Assembly: GCF_954871325.1 (NCBI RefSeq)
Contig: NC_088775.1
Location: 7,293,561-7,357,560, forward strand
Direction of reading: 5' to 3'
DNA length: 64,000 bases
Source: Gordionus sp. m RMFG-2023
Taxonomy: Eukaryota; Nematomorpha; Gordioida; Chordodea; Parachordodidae
Each line of letters starts with the position of its first letter. Position 1 is the first letter of the stretch. Under the pieces are notes generated by a model. The model saw nothing but the letters and a program-made list of their open reading frames with translations. It ran no database searches and had not been told where the DNA came from. Positions 10,790-21,978 of this stretch are shown in pieces. Made by a program: the position numbers and the translations under genes.

Positions 10790-11815
10790 CATGTATTACT
10801 TATTTTCGTAAAAATTTTTGCTTAATAAATATAATATCCATCCTTAATTACTATATTAAGTAGACTAAATTTGACAATATTTGCAATATAATCTGTTTAT
10901 TTTATTGATAAATCATTATTATGTATAAAATTTATTATTAAATTATATTTTTATAATATTTTTTTCTAAAATACTAATTTGTCTATACCTTATATAAATC
11001 CATAAAAATATACCTTTATTATTAGATCTAAATTCGAAAAAAAATTTCCTGGGTTTTTTTTTCTGGGATTCCTAAAAACAATAACAATTTGTCATTAAAA
11101 TAAAGAATAGTATTATCATGCGAGCCAAATGAATTATGGGAATAGTATTCGATTTTATGAGAACATAGGCTTAGCTGGGAGGGAGGAATCCCCACTCAGA
11201 AATTTAATTTTCCTGTTCTCGTAAATATCATTCTAAGCATATCATATTTTTATAGTCAAAGAAATCATTGTTTTTAAGCTTATGCCCAAAACAATTTTTT
11301 TTGGAGAGATCTAATTGAACACAACCGCAGAAAGTGGAGCGAATTGTGTAAATAGTTATTGGATGTGACAAATATAGATTTGGATTGTCTAAAAAAGGAA
11401 GGCTTGAATTAAAATGGGAATATGTGATAGAAAGTGAGATTAACATGATTGACAGGTATAAATACCGAAATAGAAATGTGTTTAAGACTTTGGAAAAGCT
11501 GAAGACGACCAGGTTAGGTCATCCTAAAAATAACACGAATAAAACTATTTTTTTTTAAATCAACTAACAATTATGATTTAGAAAATTTTTGATACGAAAA
11601 TTTGATAAAGAAAATTTTAAAAAAAAAATAATGAATAATCAGAGAGTAAATAGTTCTAATTATAAAATGAGACTAGAACGTTTAAATTTTATTATGTTTG
11701 TAATAAATAGAACTCACATAAAACACGCTTACATTTACATCTATTTCATTTTTTACAAAAAAAAAGATTTCGTATGATAAAATTCAATGTATTTGCGATT
11801 GATAATCCGAATATT
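10790..11815. other. Downstream flank of NSA2, AT-rich, with a MITE end
   Basis: No gene supported. Near 11163-11235 is a left-end fragment of the same repeat family as the complete element at 17809-18951. Both have CATAGGC or CATAGCC, a G run, AATCCCC, CAGAAATTTA and AAATATCATT-like text in the same order. Two AT-rich frames at 11228-11446 and 11589-11777 do not look coding. Confidence 0.4.
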
Positions 11816-14217
11816 TTAAACGAGAAGAACTGCATTTATACAACCATCATTTTCTGGAACATTCGTGACTTGAGCATATTTTCCTATATTTTAATTTTTT
11901 AAAAAAATGATGTAAAATATTATTTATAATTCACATACTTTCTAACATATTATCGGTAAGAATCTCCTAATTTATTAAAGAAAATATAGTATAACTCGTT
12001 TATATAATATTTTTAGATTCCTAGAAAATTTAAAATGTCTCTCAAGTTTATTATCTTCTTGGTTTACGTTTTTAACCCCTTGAAAAATGTTACAAGTGGA
12101 TTATACTGTGCTCACCCTCGACATCAATCTCAACGAAATTTGCCGTTACAACAGCTGATTCGTTTAAATTTCTATTCGTTTTTTTTATAATCAAATGCTA
12201 GGTTTGGAGGGCTTTTAATTAAAAATTAAAATAAATTTCATTCTAAATACTAACCTACATCTCTCAAACCTTTAGATATTTCCTAACCCATAACTCTCTA
12301 ACCTGTTATCCCACACCTAAGTTCAAGTTAATTCATTTCAAATATATTCCACCTAATTAAAAAATCTCCAGTTGAACATTTCTTGAATCGAGTAATTATC
12401 ACGTGAATAATATGGCTTACAAATTCAGTAAAAGCTTTTAACGTTTTTTTTTAAATAAAACGCCTAGTTACTGTTGGTGTGATATACATTTAATAATAAA
12501 GTAATATAAAACATACTAATATGGACGATTTCATATAAAATAATACAGCAAAACAAAATGGCTTAAATTTGTAAGGGCTAATATAATGGGAGATAGAAAC
12601 AATCTGTCTTAGAGGGCAAGAATATTTTAGAGGGATAGAAGGTATATCCTTGCAGTAAGCAGTGAGACTAAAAAATAAATTTAAAAAATTAAATTACCCC
12701 AGACTATTTTTCCTCCAGGTGTAACGAGTCCTAGTTCACTCACGTTTACCTCAATAACAGTTCCTTTAACAAAATATTATAATATAATTTTTGGAAGAAA
12801 AAAATAATAGAAGGAATAGTATGCAACATATTAGATACATTTATTCAAATAAAAAAATATTTACACTAACTTTTTTTTATTAATATATTTATCGAAATTT
12901 GTGTGCTGTTAAAATAATTAGACATGTAAATATTTTGTCCGATCATTTATATTAAAAATGATGGGTTATATAAAATATTTATAAAAGTAACTTGTAATGT
13001 AATATTTACTTTTCAAAAGTAACTTTTAACTTAGCTACAAAACAAAATGAGACGAGATACAAATTTTATCAAATAACATTGGAGTGGGAAAAACAAAGAT
13101 CCAACGTCTAAATTCTAAGCAAGAAATTTATGTAAAAAAAACCTTTTGTGATGACCCCAAGTGATGTATAAAGGGCGGAATTTGGGTTCTTTTTAACTCC
13201 GATGATGGGTAGCTGAAAAGTGGCTTTTAACTCTGGATGTGTCACATGAGCTTTGTTAAATCTTAAACCCTATATTAATGATAGATTTTAAAAATATAAA
13301 TGTATTTCAAATTAGTTTGATAAAACAAACTATTCATTAAGTTAATAATCAAATATTAATCCTGGAATATTTTAAATTATATTGATTAGGGAGCACGATA
13401 CCTGAATTTGGCAGACTTATTTAATTAAGAAAAGTGAAAAGGGAATCAGTATATTAGTAATTTATATTAAAATATTTTATCATTGCAGTTATAATTTACC
13501 ATTGGCCTTATGAAGCGTTCAAACTTTGGTGGTTTTCTTGTAAAATTTTCGCCAACATAACATACTTTAGTAACCATTCTTTTCCAAGCTTTTTCTAAAA
13601 AAAATTTTAAAAAAAATTTATCAAAAATCAACTCTTTATAAATAGATTAAACAAAAAATATTATTATAATAATAATAAATTATATATTTGATTTATTTTT
13701 TTTCTAATATATCAGGCTAATACTTTTTGATTTCCCAGTTCGGATAACTTTAAATACTTCTTTTTCTGAAATTCCTTTGACTTTGGGTATATGCACATCC
13801 CATTTACCCTACATATTTTAGTAATTAATAAATTTATCTCTTAAAAAAATATTCAAAAAATCATACCGCTTTTTCTTTCCTTTTTTGTTTTATCATATTT
13901 GATAATACTTTAGATGAGTTTTGATTAAAAGCTTCTCTATCCAGAAGATATGGTGGAACAGCTCCTTTAGGTGTCTTTTGTTCATTCTTGGATTTATTAT
14001 TGGTCTGTTTCAATTGATGTGATTTAATTGTTTTTTGCAAGGCAATTTTTTCAGCGTGAAGTTTTTTGTTGTAAAATTTAGCTCTTAAACCCTTTAATTT
14101 TTTAGCTTTTAATGAGCGTTTGTGACCTTCTCTGGATTCTTTTTTCCTCTTTCTTTCTTCATAATCAAATCTACGACCATGTTCTTTTCGAAACCGTTCT
14201 ATATATTCGTTTTGTGG
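11816..14217 (-). CDS. NSA2: NSA2 ribosome biogenesis protein homologue, six exons
   Basis: NSA2 is a nucleolar factor bound to pre-60S ribosomal particles and needed for maturation of large-subunit rRNA. Exons on the minus strand are 14217-13867, 13808-13724, 13594-13500, 13269-13143, 12763-12698 and 11883-11816. All junctions are GT-AG and the phases add up to 264 codons with the initiator, against about 260 in known NSA2. Family-specific stretches are [111 protein letters not shown] and [21 protein letters not shown] up to the stop. No frame break is seen. The first codon read is Pro2, preceded directly by an acceptor AG, so the initiator ATG must be in an upstream exon. The last intron (11884-12697) is 814 bp, while the others are 54-434 bp. 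Confidence 0.95.
12035..12190 (+). CDS. Possible small secreted peptide ORF inside an NSA2 intron
   Basis: A 51-codon frame starts with ATG after AATTTAAA and ends in TAA at 12190, on the strand opposite NSA2 and wholly within its last intron. Residues 1-22 ([20 protein letters not shown]) look like a signal peptide: a short basic start, then a hydrophobic core. The following [12 protein letters not shown] stretch is basic with one Cys. It may be a complete tiny ORF, a first exon of a secreted-protein gene, or chance. I recognise no family. Base composition is slightly richer in G+C than the surrounding intron. Confidence 0.22.
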   Translation: MSLKFIIFLVYVFNPLKNVTSGLYCAHPRHQSQRNLPLQQLIRLNFYSFFL

Positions 14218-14442
14218 CTAAATATATATTATATAAAAAGTTATTCATTTTAAAACAATTTTATTATAATAATGAAAACTAATCTGTGCCTTAGTTTCAA
14301 TTAAATATTTAAAAAACTAAATCACAGGTACCTATATTGCCTGGAAAAACAAGCATACCCCCCTTCTCCTTAAAAGAATACATTTAAGATTCTTTTAATT
14401 TCATAGCTGAAATTTTGTTTTAATAATGGTATCAATGCAGTT

Positions 14443-14658
14443 AGTGTTAAATGACTCAATTTGTGCCGATTCTTGAAATGTCTAACTTAATATTTTCGCC
14501 AAAAAAATATTACCTAAACCTTGGGATTTTGCTAATAGGCGTCCAAATCTTTTTGCCATCTATGAGCAAAATATTAAGATTTTCTAATATTTTTAGGATA
14601 AAATACTGAATTAACTATTTTTTAAAAATCAGCTCAAATCAAGCCATTTAACAACACT
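14443..14658. mobile_element. Hairpin MITE copy (family A) in the NSA2 first intron
   Basis: A degenerate copy of the ~220 bp palindromic family, best preserved at 60188-60409. It begins AGTGTTAAATGACTCAATT and ends with CATTTAACAACACT. Its arms still pair over much of their length, and the middle carries the family's GCCATCTATGAGCAAAAT phrase. It lies between NSA2 exon 2 and the proposed Met-only exon, so if that exon is correct the copy is intronic. Confidence 0.7.
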
Positions 14659-15580
14659 ATGCATCTTAACAATTATATAAGCTTCATCTAGCTAATATGG
14701 TAAAATCATCACAATAAGTTTTATTTTAAATAGTTTTTTGATAAACTTATCAAAAAAATATTCATGACCCATTACCCTTTCCCCTTCCCTCCCAAAAAGT
14801 CTATGGGCCATTATGCTAACCAATGAGCAGCTTATTAACAGTCTATATAGTATTTAATGACCTGATTTTAATGTCATAGATTGAAAAATTTAATGGGAAA
14901 TAGAATTTATAAAAATTAACTTTGGATAAGTTAGAATTTATTATTTGATTTAATCATATTTGTTGTGAATCTCTATAATAAAGGTCTATAAGTTTTAAAT
15001 ATCTAATTAAAAATTGCAAAGATATTGTAAAATTAAAATCAAAATATTGAATCAATTTTAAGAATTTGAATGGATCAAGTACTATCTAAGGTTTAAATAT
15101 TTTGAATACATTTAGTAAGCATCAATGGTATACTTCCAAAAAAATCAGGTAACATATCATTATAGCAATAAAATTTTGTGTTGTCAAATTTATTTTGCCA
15201 TATTACCACAAAAGCCTTGCCATCTTATCAAGGGTCATTAGTAAATAGTAAAAACCACAACTTTTAATAACACCTTAATAGCACCTATACTTAGGATGTT
15301 TGGTTTATTTTATTTTGGTCTAATGAGGCTATTCAATGATATAATTATTTCATCCTCTAAATAAAAATTTTATTGTAAAAGAGCAAAACACCTGCCAGAT
15401 AACATAATTATTGGCCCTAATTTCAATTAAATATGTCGGCAATCATTGTAATTTTCTTTGAAATGAAAAAGATTCTATCACTAATCTATAGTAATATTTT
15501 CCAAATGGCAAGCGAACAAATGAAACCATAAATTTAAATAGCGGAAAAATAAAAAGAGTTATTTATAAAATTACGATTAC

Positions 15581-15583
15581 CAT
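15581..15583 (-). CDS. NSA2: Candidate NSA2 first exon carrying only the start codon
   Basis: The downstream exon begins at Pro2 right after an acceptor, so the start codon should be followed immediately by a donor. On the minus strand AACCATG is followed by GTAATC here, the best ATG-plus-donor I found within about 1.4 kb. A second ATG followed by GTTTCA near 15524 is a weaker alternative. The intron would be 14218-15580. RPL35 in this window shows the same Met-only first exon. Confidence 0.4.
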
Positions 15584-15699
15584 GGTTCCTACGGAATATG
15601 AATATAATAATGACACCTAAAAATGATGAGTAAAACCTGCCTTCTATCGGGTGTAACTAAACTGAGAGTTGACAGGCAAACTGAGAATAGACAGGTATA

Positions 15700-16457
15700 A
15701 ATTTATTTATTGCCCATCAGTTATATTTTAAAAATATAAATAATGTATTTGTATTATGTAAATCAAATTTATTTTCAAAATTAAAATTATCTAAATATAT
15801 AAAATAGAATATAGAAGAAATGACTTTTTCAATCATTACAATAATCTTAAAAGGGTGATAAATTTCATCAAAAACAATTATAACAAAGTTATCATCAACA
15901 CGAGATTCAATTCCCCGCCATTTAAAAATCATAATAAGATAAAGATGAATAGCAATAGTCAACTAAAGGGTTATTTTCAAAGATTAGGCCAATTTGCCAA
16001 TATTCAACCCAATCTCGGTGATTACCTCAAAGCTGCAAGTGACATTTAGCTCGAGTGTGGAATCATTTAAAGCTTGCAAAAGCTAGGAATCCATATTCGA
16101 TAACTGCTATCAAAATTTTTGGCATGATCCATCCAAAGTAGAATCATCCGATAATGTTAATATGTTGAATTAGTCAGATCTAACGAATAAGATCTTGATG
16201 ACCTACTAGTAACGTTAAAACGGATCCTGCCAAGGCATCAACTCCTTTAAGATAAAAGGGCAACGCCTTTTCTTCTAGCATCACCTCGTTTAATAGTTAT
16301 ATCAAAAGAAACAAACTTAACCAACAAACGATCCCGGTGCCTTAATATGCTATTGATAAGTGGACAGAAATTGATTTGGTATAAAAGAAGTGTATTAATC
16401 CCATTCTGTTACTCCCTCAGCATTGACATGATAAACGCCCAACTTTGGTGTTATACA
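15700..16457 (+). other. Decayed coding-like DNA, family not recognised
   Basis: From about 15.9 to 16.45 kb base composition rises above the surroundings and short open stretches read like protein (GYFQRLGQFANIQPNLGDYL, then NPYSITAIKIFGMIHP in another frame). Stops and frame changes are frequent. Similar text continues after the hAT MITE at 16466-17018, so the MITE seems to have landed inside an already existing element. I could not assign a family. Confidence 0.3.
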
Positions 16458-16465
16458 AACGCATG

Positions 16466-17018
16466 CAGCGTCTACATGAGCGGGAGGGGTAGGAACAGTT
16501 TGCATCCTATTTTTTTGAGGGGGTAGGCTGCTTTAATGGGGGTATGATAAATTTTTTGGGGGGTTATCTATTAAATTTTGAGATCAAATAGGACAAAATT
16601 TATTGCTGTAAAAATTAATACTTTTATTATAGAATTATTATAATACAATTCATCGACCAAATCTATATATTGTAAACAATCATACACATTGTTTTCCACA
16701 TAAAACTTTCTGCTATTCTTTGTAATGTAATTTAAAAGGTTTAGATATTTTAGCAAACTCATAATGCCATAATAATTAATTCATTGTTAATAATGGAGCT
16801 TTTAATTGAATTTATTATCTAAAAAATAAATTCTTTATATTCACAAAATATCGATAGTTGGTAGTAGAGATAGATTAATTTAAGTTATACTTTATTAATT
16901 CTCTAAAAAGTGTATCAAAAAATTAAAAAGGTGAAAATAATAATGGGGGGGGGGGGGGGTAGGCACAGGTTTTTGAAGGCGCTTTGCATACAGTGAAAAT
17001 CCTGTCATGTAGACGCTG
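16466..17018. mobile_element. hAT-type MITE with 8 bp duplication AACGCATG
   Basis: The termini CAGCGTCTACATGA and TCATGTAGACGCTG are exact inverted repeats, with a second inner pair (TTTGCATCC near the left, CTTTGCATA near the right). AACGCATG lies on both sides (16458-16465 and 17019-17026), an exact 8 bp target duplication. The 553 bp body is AT-rich, contains a run of about 13 G near 16945 and has no transposase motif. The 8 bp duplication and CAG start indicate mobilisation by a hAT transposase. The exact ends suggest it is young relative to its surroundings. Confidence 0.88.
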
Positions 17019-17808
17019 AACGCATGGATATAGCCCCAATTCTTTAGTCTTTCATATTTAAACGTATTAAAATTAAGAGGGCTCTGATAGTAAAAATGGA
17101 CCTTTATCCCGCTTTATTTTTTGGTGCGGTTCAGGCAGGATGCTGGTATTAAGACCATGAAAAATATCGAGCATCTCAATAGGAAGCTATACAATTATTA
17201 AGGTTATTCTAATGGTATTAATATTAATCTCGCAACTGGTACTAATCTCTATATTATTTAATTATATGATAAACATTCAACCATGCTATGCTTGATTTCT
17301 TAGTTTCTGATATAAACTTTGAACAAGTAAATCATAAAGTATTTACAATTTTGTGATATAATAGATTTTAATTGCCAAAACGTAAAATGTTATGATAGAA
17401 TCAATTTACGCCATTACTTAAAAACCTTTATTAATTTATATCTTGATTTTATTTTTGAAACTTTATTAAATATTTAAAACCTTATCCAAATTTAAATTAA
17501 TAAATTTAAATCAATCTTTAAAACATTTATCAATTATTTAAAATAAATATAAATAAATAAAGCGATAACAAGAATAAACAGCAATTATAGATTAAAAAAT
17601 TTTTCCTTATCGATAATATTATATTATTATCATAAAGAGTTATAGACAATTCATTGTAGATGGTTAAATTATTTATCACAAGATTTTATCCGAAAATTTA
17701 ATGCAAAAAAAAAAATTTAAAAAATAACTGACTGATTAATAGAAATATGAGTATTTTATCTATTTCTAAACAGGGCAGTCCCTCTGTCTTATTATAATTA
17801 GGCACTGT

Positions 17809-18951
17809 CATAGCCGTAGCCAGGGGGAAGGACAAGCGGAAATCCCCCCCTTCAGAAATTTATCACTTTTTGTGAATATCATTTTAAGTTAATAAAAAAT
17901 ACACCCCTTAGTCCTCCCTTCATTCCCTGACCCCCCAAAATGTATTCATATATCTCAAACAATAATTTGAAAGAAAGAATGTAAAAGTTGATATTTTTTT
18001 AAACAAAACTATTCAACATAATTTATACATTTTTGGAAAAAAGCATTTATATATAAAAAAGTGAACTATAAATGTTTATGAGAAATGGAATATAAGCCAA
18101 TGAAAAGTCTTAAGACAAAAGTGAGTATTATAATATAATATATCCATAAAATTACTTATTATATAAAATATATTTTTTTATAAAGTGACAGTGAGTAATT
18201 TTAATTTATTTATATTAATAAAAGTAAAATATAATTATAAAACTATTGATAAAATTAAATAAAAAATTAAATAAAAAAATTAAAACACAATACAAACAGT
18301 GGAATATTATATGTCGTAGATTTAGAGTATATTTAATTTTATCAATTATCGTAAGACAATCAAATAATTTATACCAATATAGCAAATTTTATATTTTACA
18401 GAAAACTATAAAATATTGATAAGGACATTAGAAAATATCTTTTAAAAACATTGTGGGATAAATAATATGAAGATTAATTTTTAATATCATTTTTTATTTA
18501 AATAAATAGATGGCGTTAAATAATTGAATAAAATTGTTGCTATATTTATTATCAAGCGCTTTGATTAGTAAAATTTGTAAAATATTAACTGTAATATATT
18601 GTCTAACTGTCAAATATGCCTGTAAAAGTGGGATTTTACCTAGTATTTTGTAACTAATTCTATATAATATAGGAATATCAAGTATATTTCTACTTACTTT
18701 TTATAAATTCTTATACTTGTTTGGAATAAATTATTACCATGCTTTTATATTAACGTATATACAAGTAATTTATTATATATTGTATAAACTAATAAAAATA
18801 TATTTCATATTTGTTCCAGGTTAATATTTTTTATTAAAATAAACCTCCTATCTTGTAAAAATATGTTAAAGCTATATATAGACCAAAATAACCGGGCCGA
18901 TGGCCCACCCAAAATGGGATCCCCCTTAGGAAAATCATGGCTACGCCTATG
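17809..18951. mobile_element. hAT-type non-autonomous element with CATAGGCGTAGCC ends
   Basis: It starts CATAGCCGTAGCCAGG and ends CATGGCTACGCCTATG, imperfect inverted repeats, followed inward by G- or C-rich stretches that also face each other. GGCACTGT flanks it on both sides (17801-17808 and 18952-18959), an exact 8 bp duplication. The 1143 bp interior is nearly pure A+T with no frame of interest. Related ends occur at 11163, 20885-20928, 25000-25045, 28205-28583, 40000 and 53203-54379, so this is a family in this genome. Confidence 0.85.
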
Positions 18952-18959
18952 GGCACTGT

Positions 18960-21900
18960 TTTAACCACCTTTCACAGTTAGCCTAAATTTGGGTACAAAT
19001 ATACAAATTTGTGGAAAAAAGAACATACAGTATTTTTATTATTGATCTTATGAGAGAAAAAAAACCTAAGCATAGTAAGTAATGAATATACGAATTATTA
19101 TACCTCCTTATAAACATTCTAAGGCATATGTGTCCATGCAATAATTGTATCATGATGTGAAATGCCTTATATTAAACCATGTTTCTTGCTGTTCTTATTC
19201 ATTGAGCCTGGTAAAGCATGTTTCAAAATGCAATATAGTAACTATCGTTTTTTTTTATTTAATTCTTCAGCTTTTATTTTTTCATCCATCGGTTTATAGA
19301 GATAGATAGAAATGAAATGCCTTATGTAAATTCTTGTTATGCCTTATAAGAAGTCACGTAGTGATGTAACTCAATAAGGCTAATACTCGGAAATAGCTTT
19401 GAGGAGAGACAATCTTTAAATTATTACCTTAAACATTTATATTAGAGTTATCATTGAACATCTTATTTTCGTAAACATTTTTGGACTAATGAAGTGACTA
19501 CGCTATGAAATCCTCCTTAGCGTTGATTGGTATGACTATATACTTGATTTGGTAAATTGCATTGCTAAAAACCAATTAATCATAATCAATCAAAATTTTA
19601 TTATAAAATGATTTTATAAAAATAATTTTCAGAATTTTTCTAAATACACTTAAATAAATTTTTTATTAAATAAAAACTAAGATTATATATAATTGTATTT
19701 TTATTTAATATTAATGGAAAAAAAAATATATTTACTAGCTTATTACATCTCAAATTTTATTTTTCAATTTAAAAATTAAACAAATATATATCCATAGGAT
19801 AGGAGAGCGTTAAATGCATAAATATGAAAATATCATTTTAGAAAAAAACAATGAATATTGGTTAGCGCTTTTTTTATATTTATACATGTGGAAAACCTAA
19901 GAATTAAAAAAAATAATAGGTTTCTTTGACATTTAATTTAAGAGTAAGTTTAAAATCTAAAAATAATAGAAAACTGTAAAGCACATATTGCTGACGTTAT
20001 TGATCAAAATTTATTCATTTTTGTTTCCAATGCTTATATTTGCGTGTAATCCTAAAAAATCTTTTAAAATATTTTTATTTGTGCCAAGCTCAAAACCCAC
20101 CACTTACTAAATATTTCATTTTTCCTTTATTATATATAATCATAAGTACGACATCTTAAAAATGATTGAATAGACTAACTTTTTATTATTTTTGATGAGA
20201 TATAACAACGAAAAAATAAAATCTTTGTAAGTAATCGGTTTTGAGCTCGGCAATCGGTCCTATCATTATATTTTTAAAATTTTATGGGATAATGTTTTGC
20301 ATGTAATTATAGAGATACAAAACAAAAATGAACATTTTCAATTGATATTATTAGCAAATTTGTTCAATCAAATATTTAGTAAGTGGTTTGGTTTTGTTAG
20401 GCAATCGGTTAAATCAAAATATTTTAATAAAATTATTTAAAGATAATGCTTAACACGTAAATATACGCATATAAAACAAAAATGACGTTTTCCATGAATA
20501 ACGCAGTCAATGCAAAATTTAGTCATCGGGTCTGTTACGAGTCGGTTATCGGTCATATAACAATATTTTTAAAATATTTTTTGGGATAATTTTATACACG
20601 TATTTATAGATATAAATTTATTTATTTATATGCATAATCCTCCAAGAAATACAATGGAAGCATTGCATACTTTAAAATATATTTTAAAAGTTTTCCAAAC
20701 ATATTAGAATTATTATATTATGTATATTTAATTTTATATTTTATTGTGATTTACACGCTGTTTTATATAGCTATAATATTTTTTAAACAGATAATATTTT
20801 ATTATATGTTTTAAAAATTAACATATTTTTAAATATGGCTGATCTAATAAATTTTTAATACTCCAAAAACAATCATAAATTATCCCGCCCCCCTTAGAAA
20901 ATTTATTCTTGGCTATGCGCCTGTATTTACCTACTCTACTTATTACAGTCGAAAAAATCAGGTAAACATTTAGTGGTAGTGAAGAACTACTAAAGTACTT
21001 TCAATTGAAAATAATGTAAACCTTTTGTGGCAGGCAGGGAGTTGAAAAATTGTTACACTAAGGAATTTTACAAAAAAATAATAACCTTAAGCACCTCCCC
21101 CACAGTGACCCCTACAACGAGAGGAGTCCGAAACAACTGTCTAAAAATTTAAGTGGTAATACTTTTATTGTTTTGTTATATCCTTAACGAAGTGATTTCT
21201 GCTTTATGGTATCGGACTCGACCTCGTGATTCTGTTAATACATATTAAATTAAATAATAAGTGAGATGTCTTATTATTAAATTTTGATAAATTTTAGTCA
21301 ATGTTAGTCAAATTTTTGAAGAAATGTTGGGAATATTTACAAGAAGGCTAAAACGGAGGTTGTAATTATTACACATAAAGAATCTAAACATTTGTCAGAT
21401 TCTGAGAATTGTAAATTTATTTAATTAAAATATTTTTACTAATACATTATTTAGCTACTTCTTCTTCTTATAATAATAATTCTGAGTGTCAAAATATGTG
21501 TAACCATTTTCTCAGGGGGGGGGGGGGATTTTTTATGGGATATTCTGCTTCCGTCGCTCAGGGGCCAATGCTCCCTCCGCCCTCCTCTCTGGAAATGCAC
21601 AATTTATAAATTTATAAATAAGAATTAAAATGCAAATTATTGATCTCATCAACCTGTTCTTTCTTGACTCGTGCTAAAGGCAACGGATTTGGGTTATTAC
21701 TACATATTGGAAAAATATTTTAAGCTATATATATTAGCCCATTTAAAAAAAAATATAATATAGTCTTTACTCATATAGAAATTGTAGGTATAATCAAGCA
21801 AATAAGATAAAGAATCCTATATTAAATAAATTTATAAATTATGCAATAATATTTGTAAACCTATGGGATCAATTATAAAAGTCATATGAACAATCATAAA

Positions 21901-21978
21901 AAGCTATTTAAACCCGATGCAACTAGTTTTACTTTTGTAATATTTTAATAATTTTATCTTTAAATTTTAATTATCGAT
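18960..21978. other. Repeat-rich, gene-free interval upstream of the membrane-protein gene
   Basis: No coding region seen. It contains a palindromic GCCTTAT-rich stretch around 19120-19370, the three-unit repeat at 20228-20620, a right-end fragment of the CATAGGCGTAGCC family at 20885-20928 and a run of about twelve G at 21517. The last 350 bases before 21979 should hold the promoter and 5' leader of the following gene, but I see no distinctive element. Confidence 0.45.
20040..20620. repeat. Three direct ~145 bp units plus one inverted partial unit
   Basis: Units begin near 20228, 20378 and 20518 with AGTAATCGGTTTTGAGC-like text, followed by GGCAATCGGT, an ATTTTTAAAAT tract, GGGATAATG and a GTAATTATAGAGATA-like phrase. 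Divergence between units is considerable. A partial copy in inverted orientation (AAAACCCACCACTTACTAAA) is at about 20040-20120, so the block has inverted plus direct organisation. It could be the decayed end of a larger element with tandem subterminal repeats. Confidence 0.6.

Noticed and set aside
12593-12665. Exon for the end of NSA2 directly after 12698 (reading [11 protein letters not shown])
   Set aside because: An acceptor is present at about 12672, but the translation does not match the conserved NSA2 C-terminus, whereas 11883-11816 matches it exactly through GCINAVLLV and stop.
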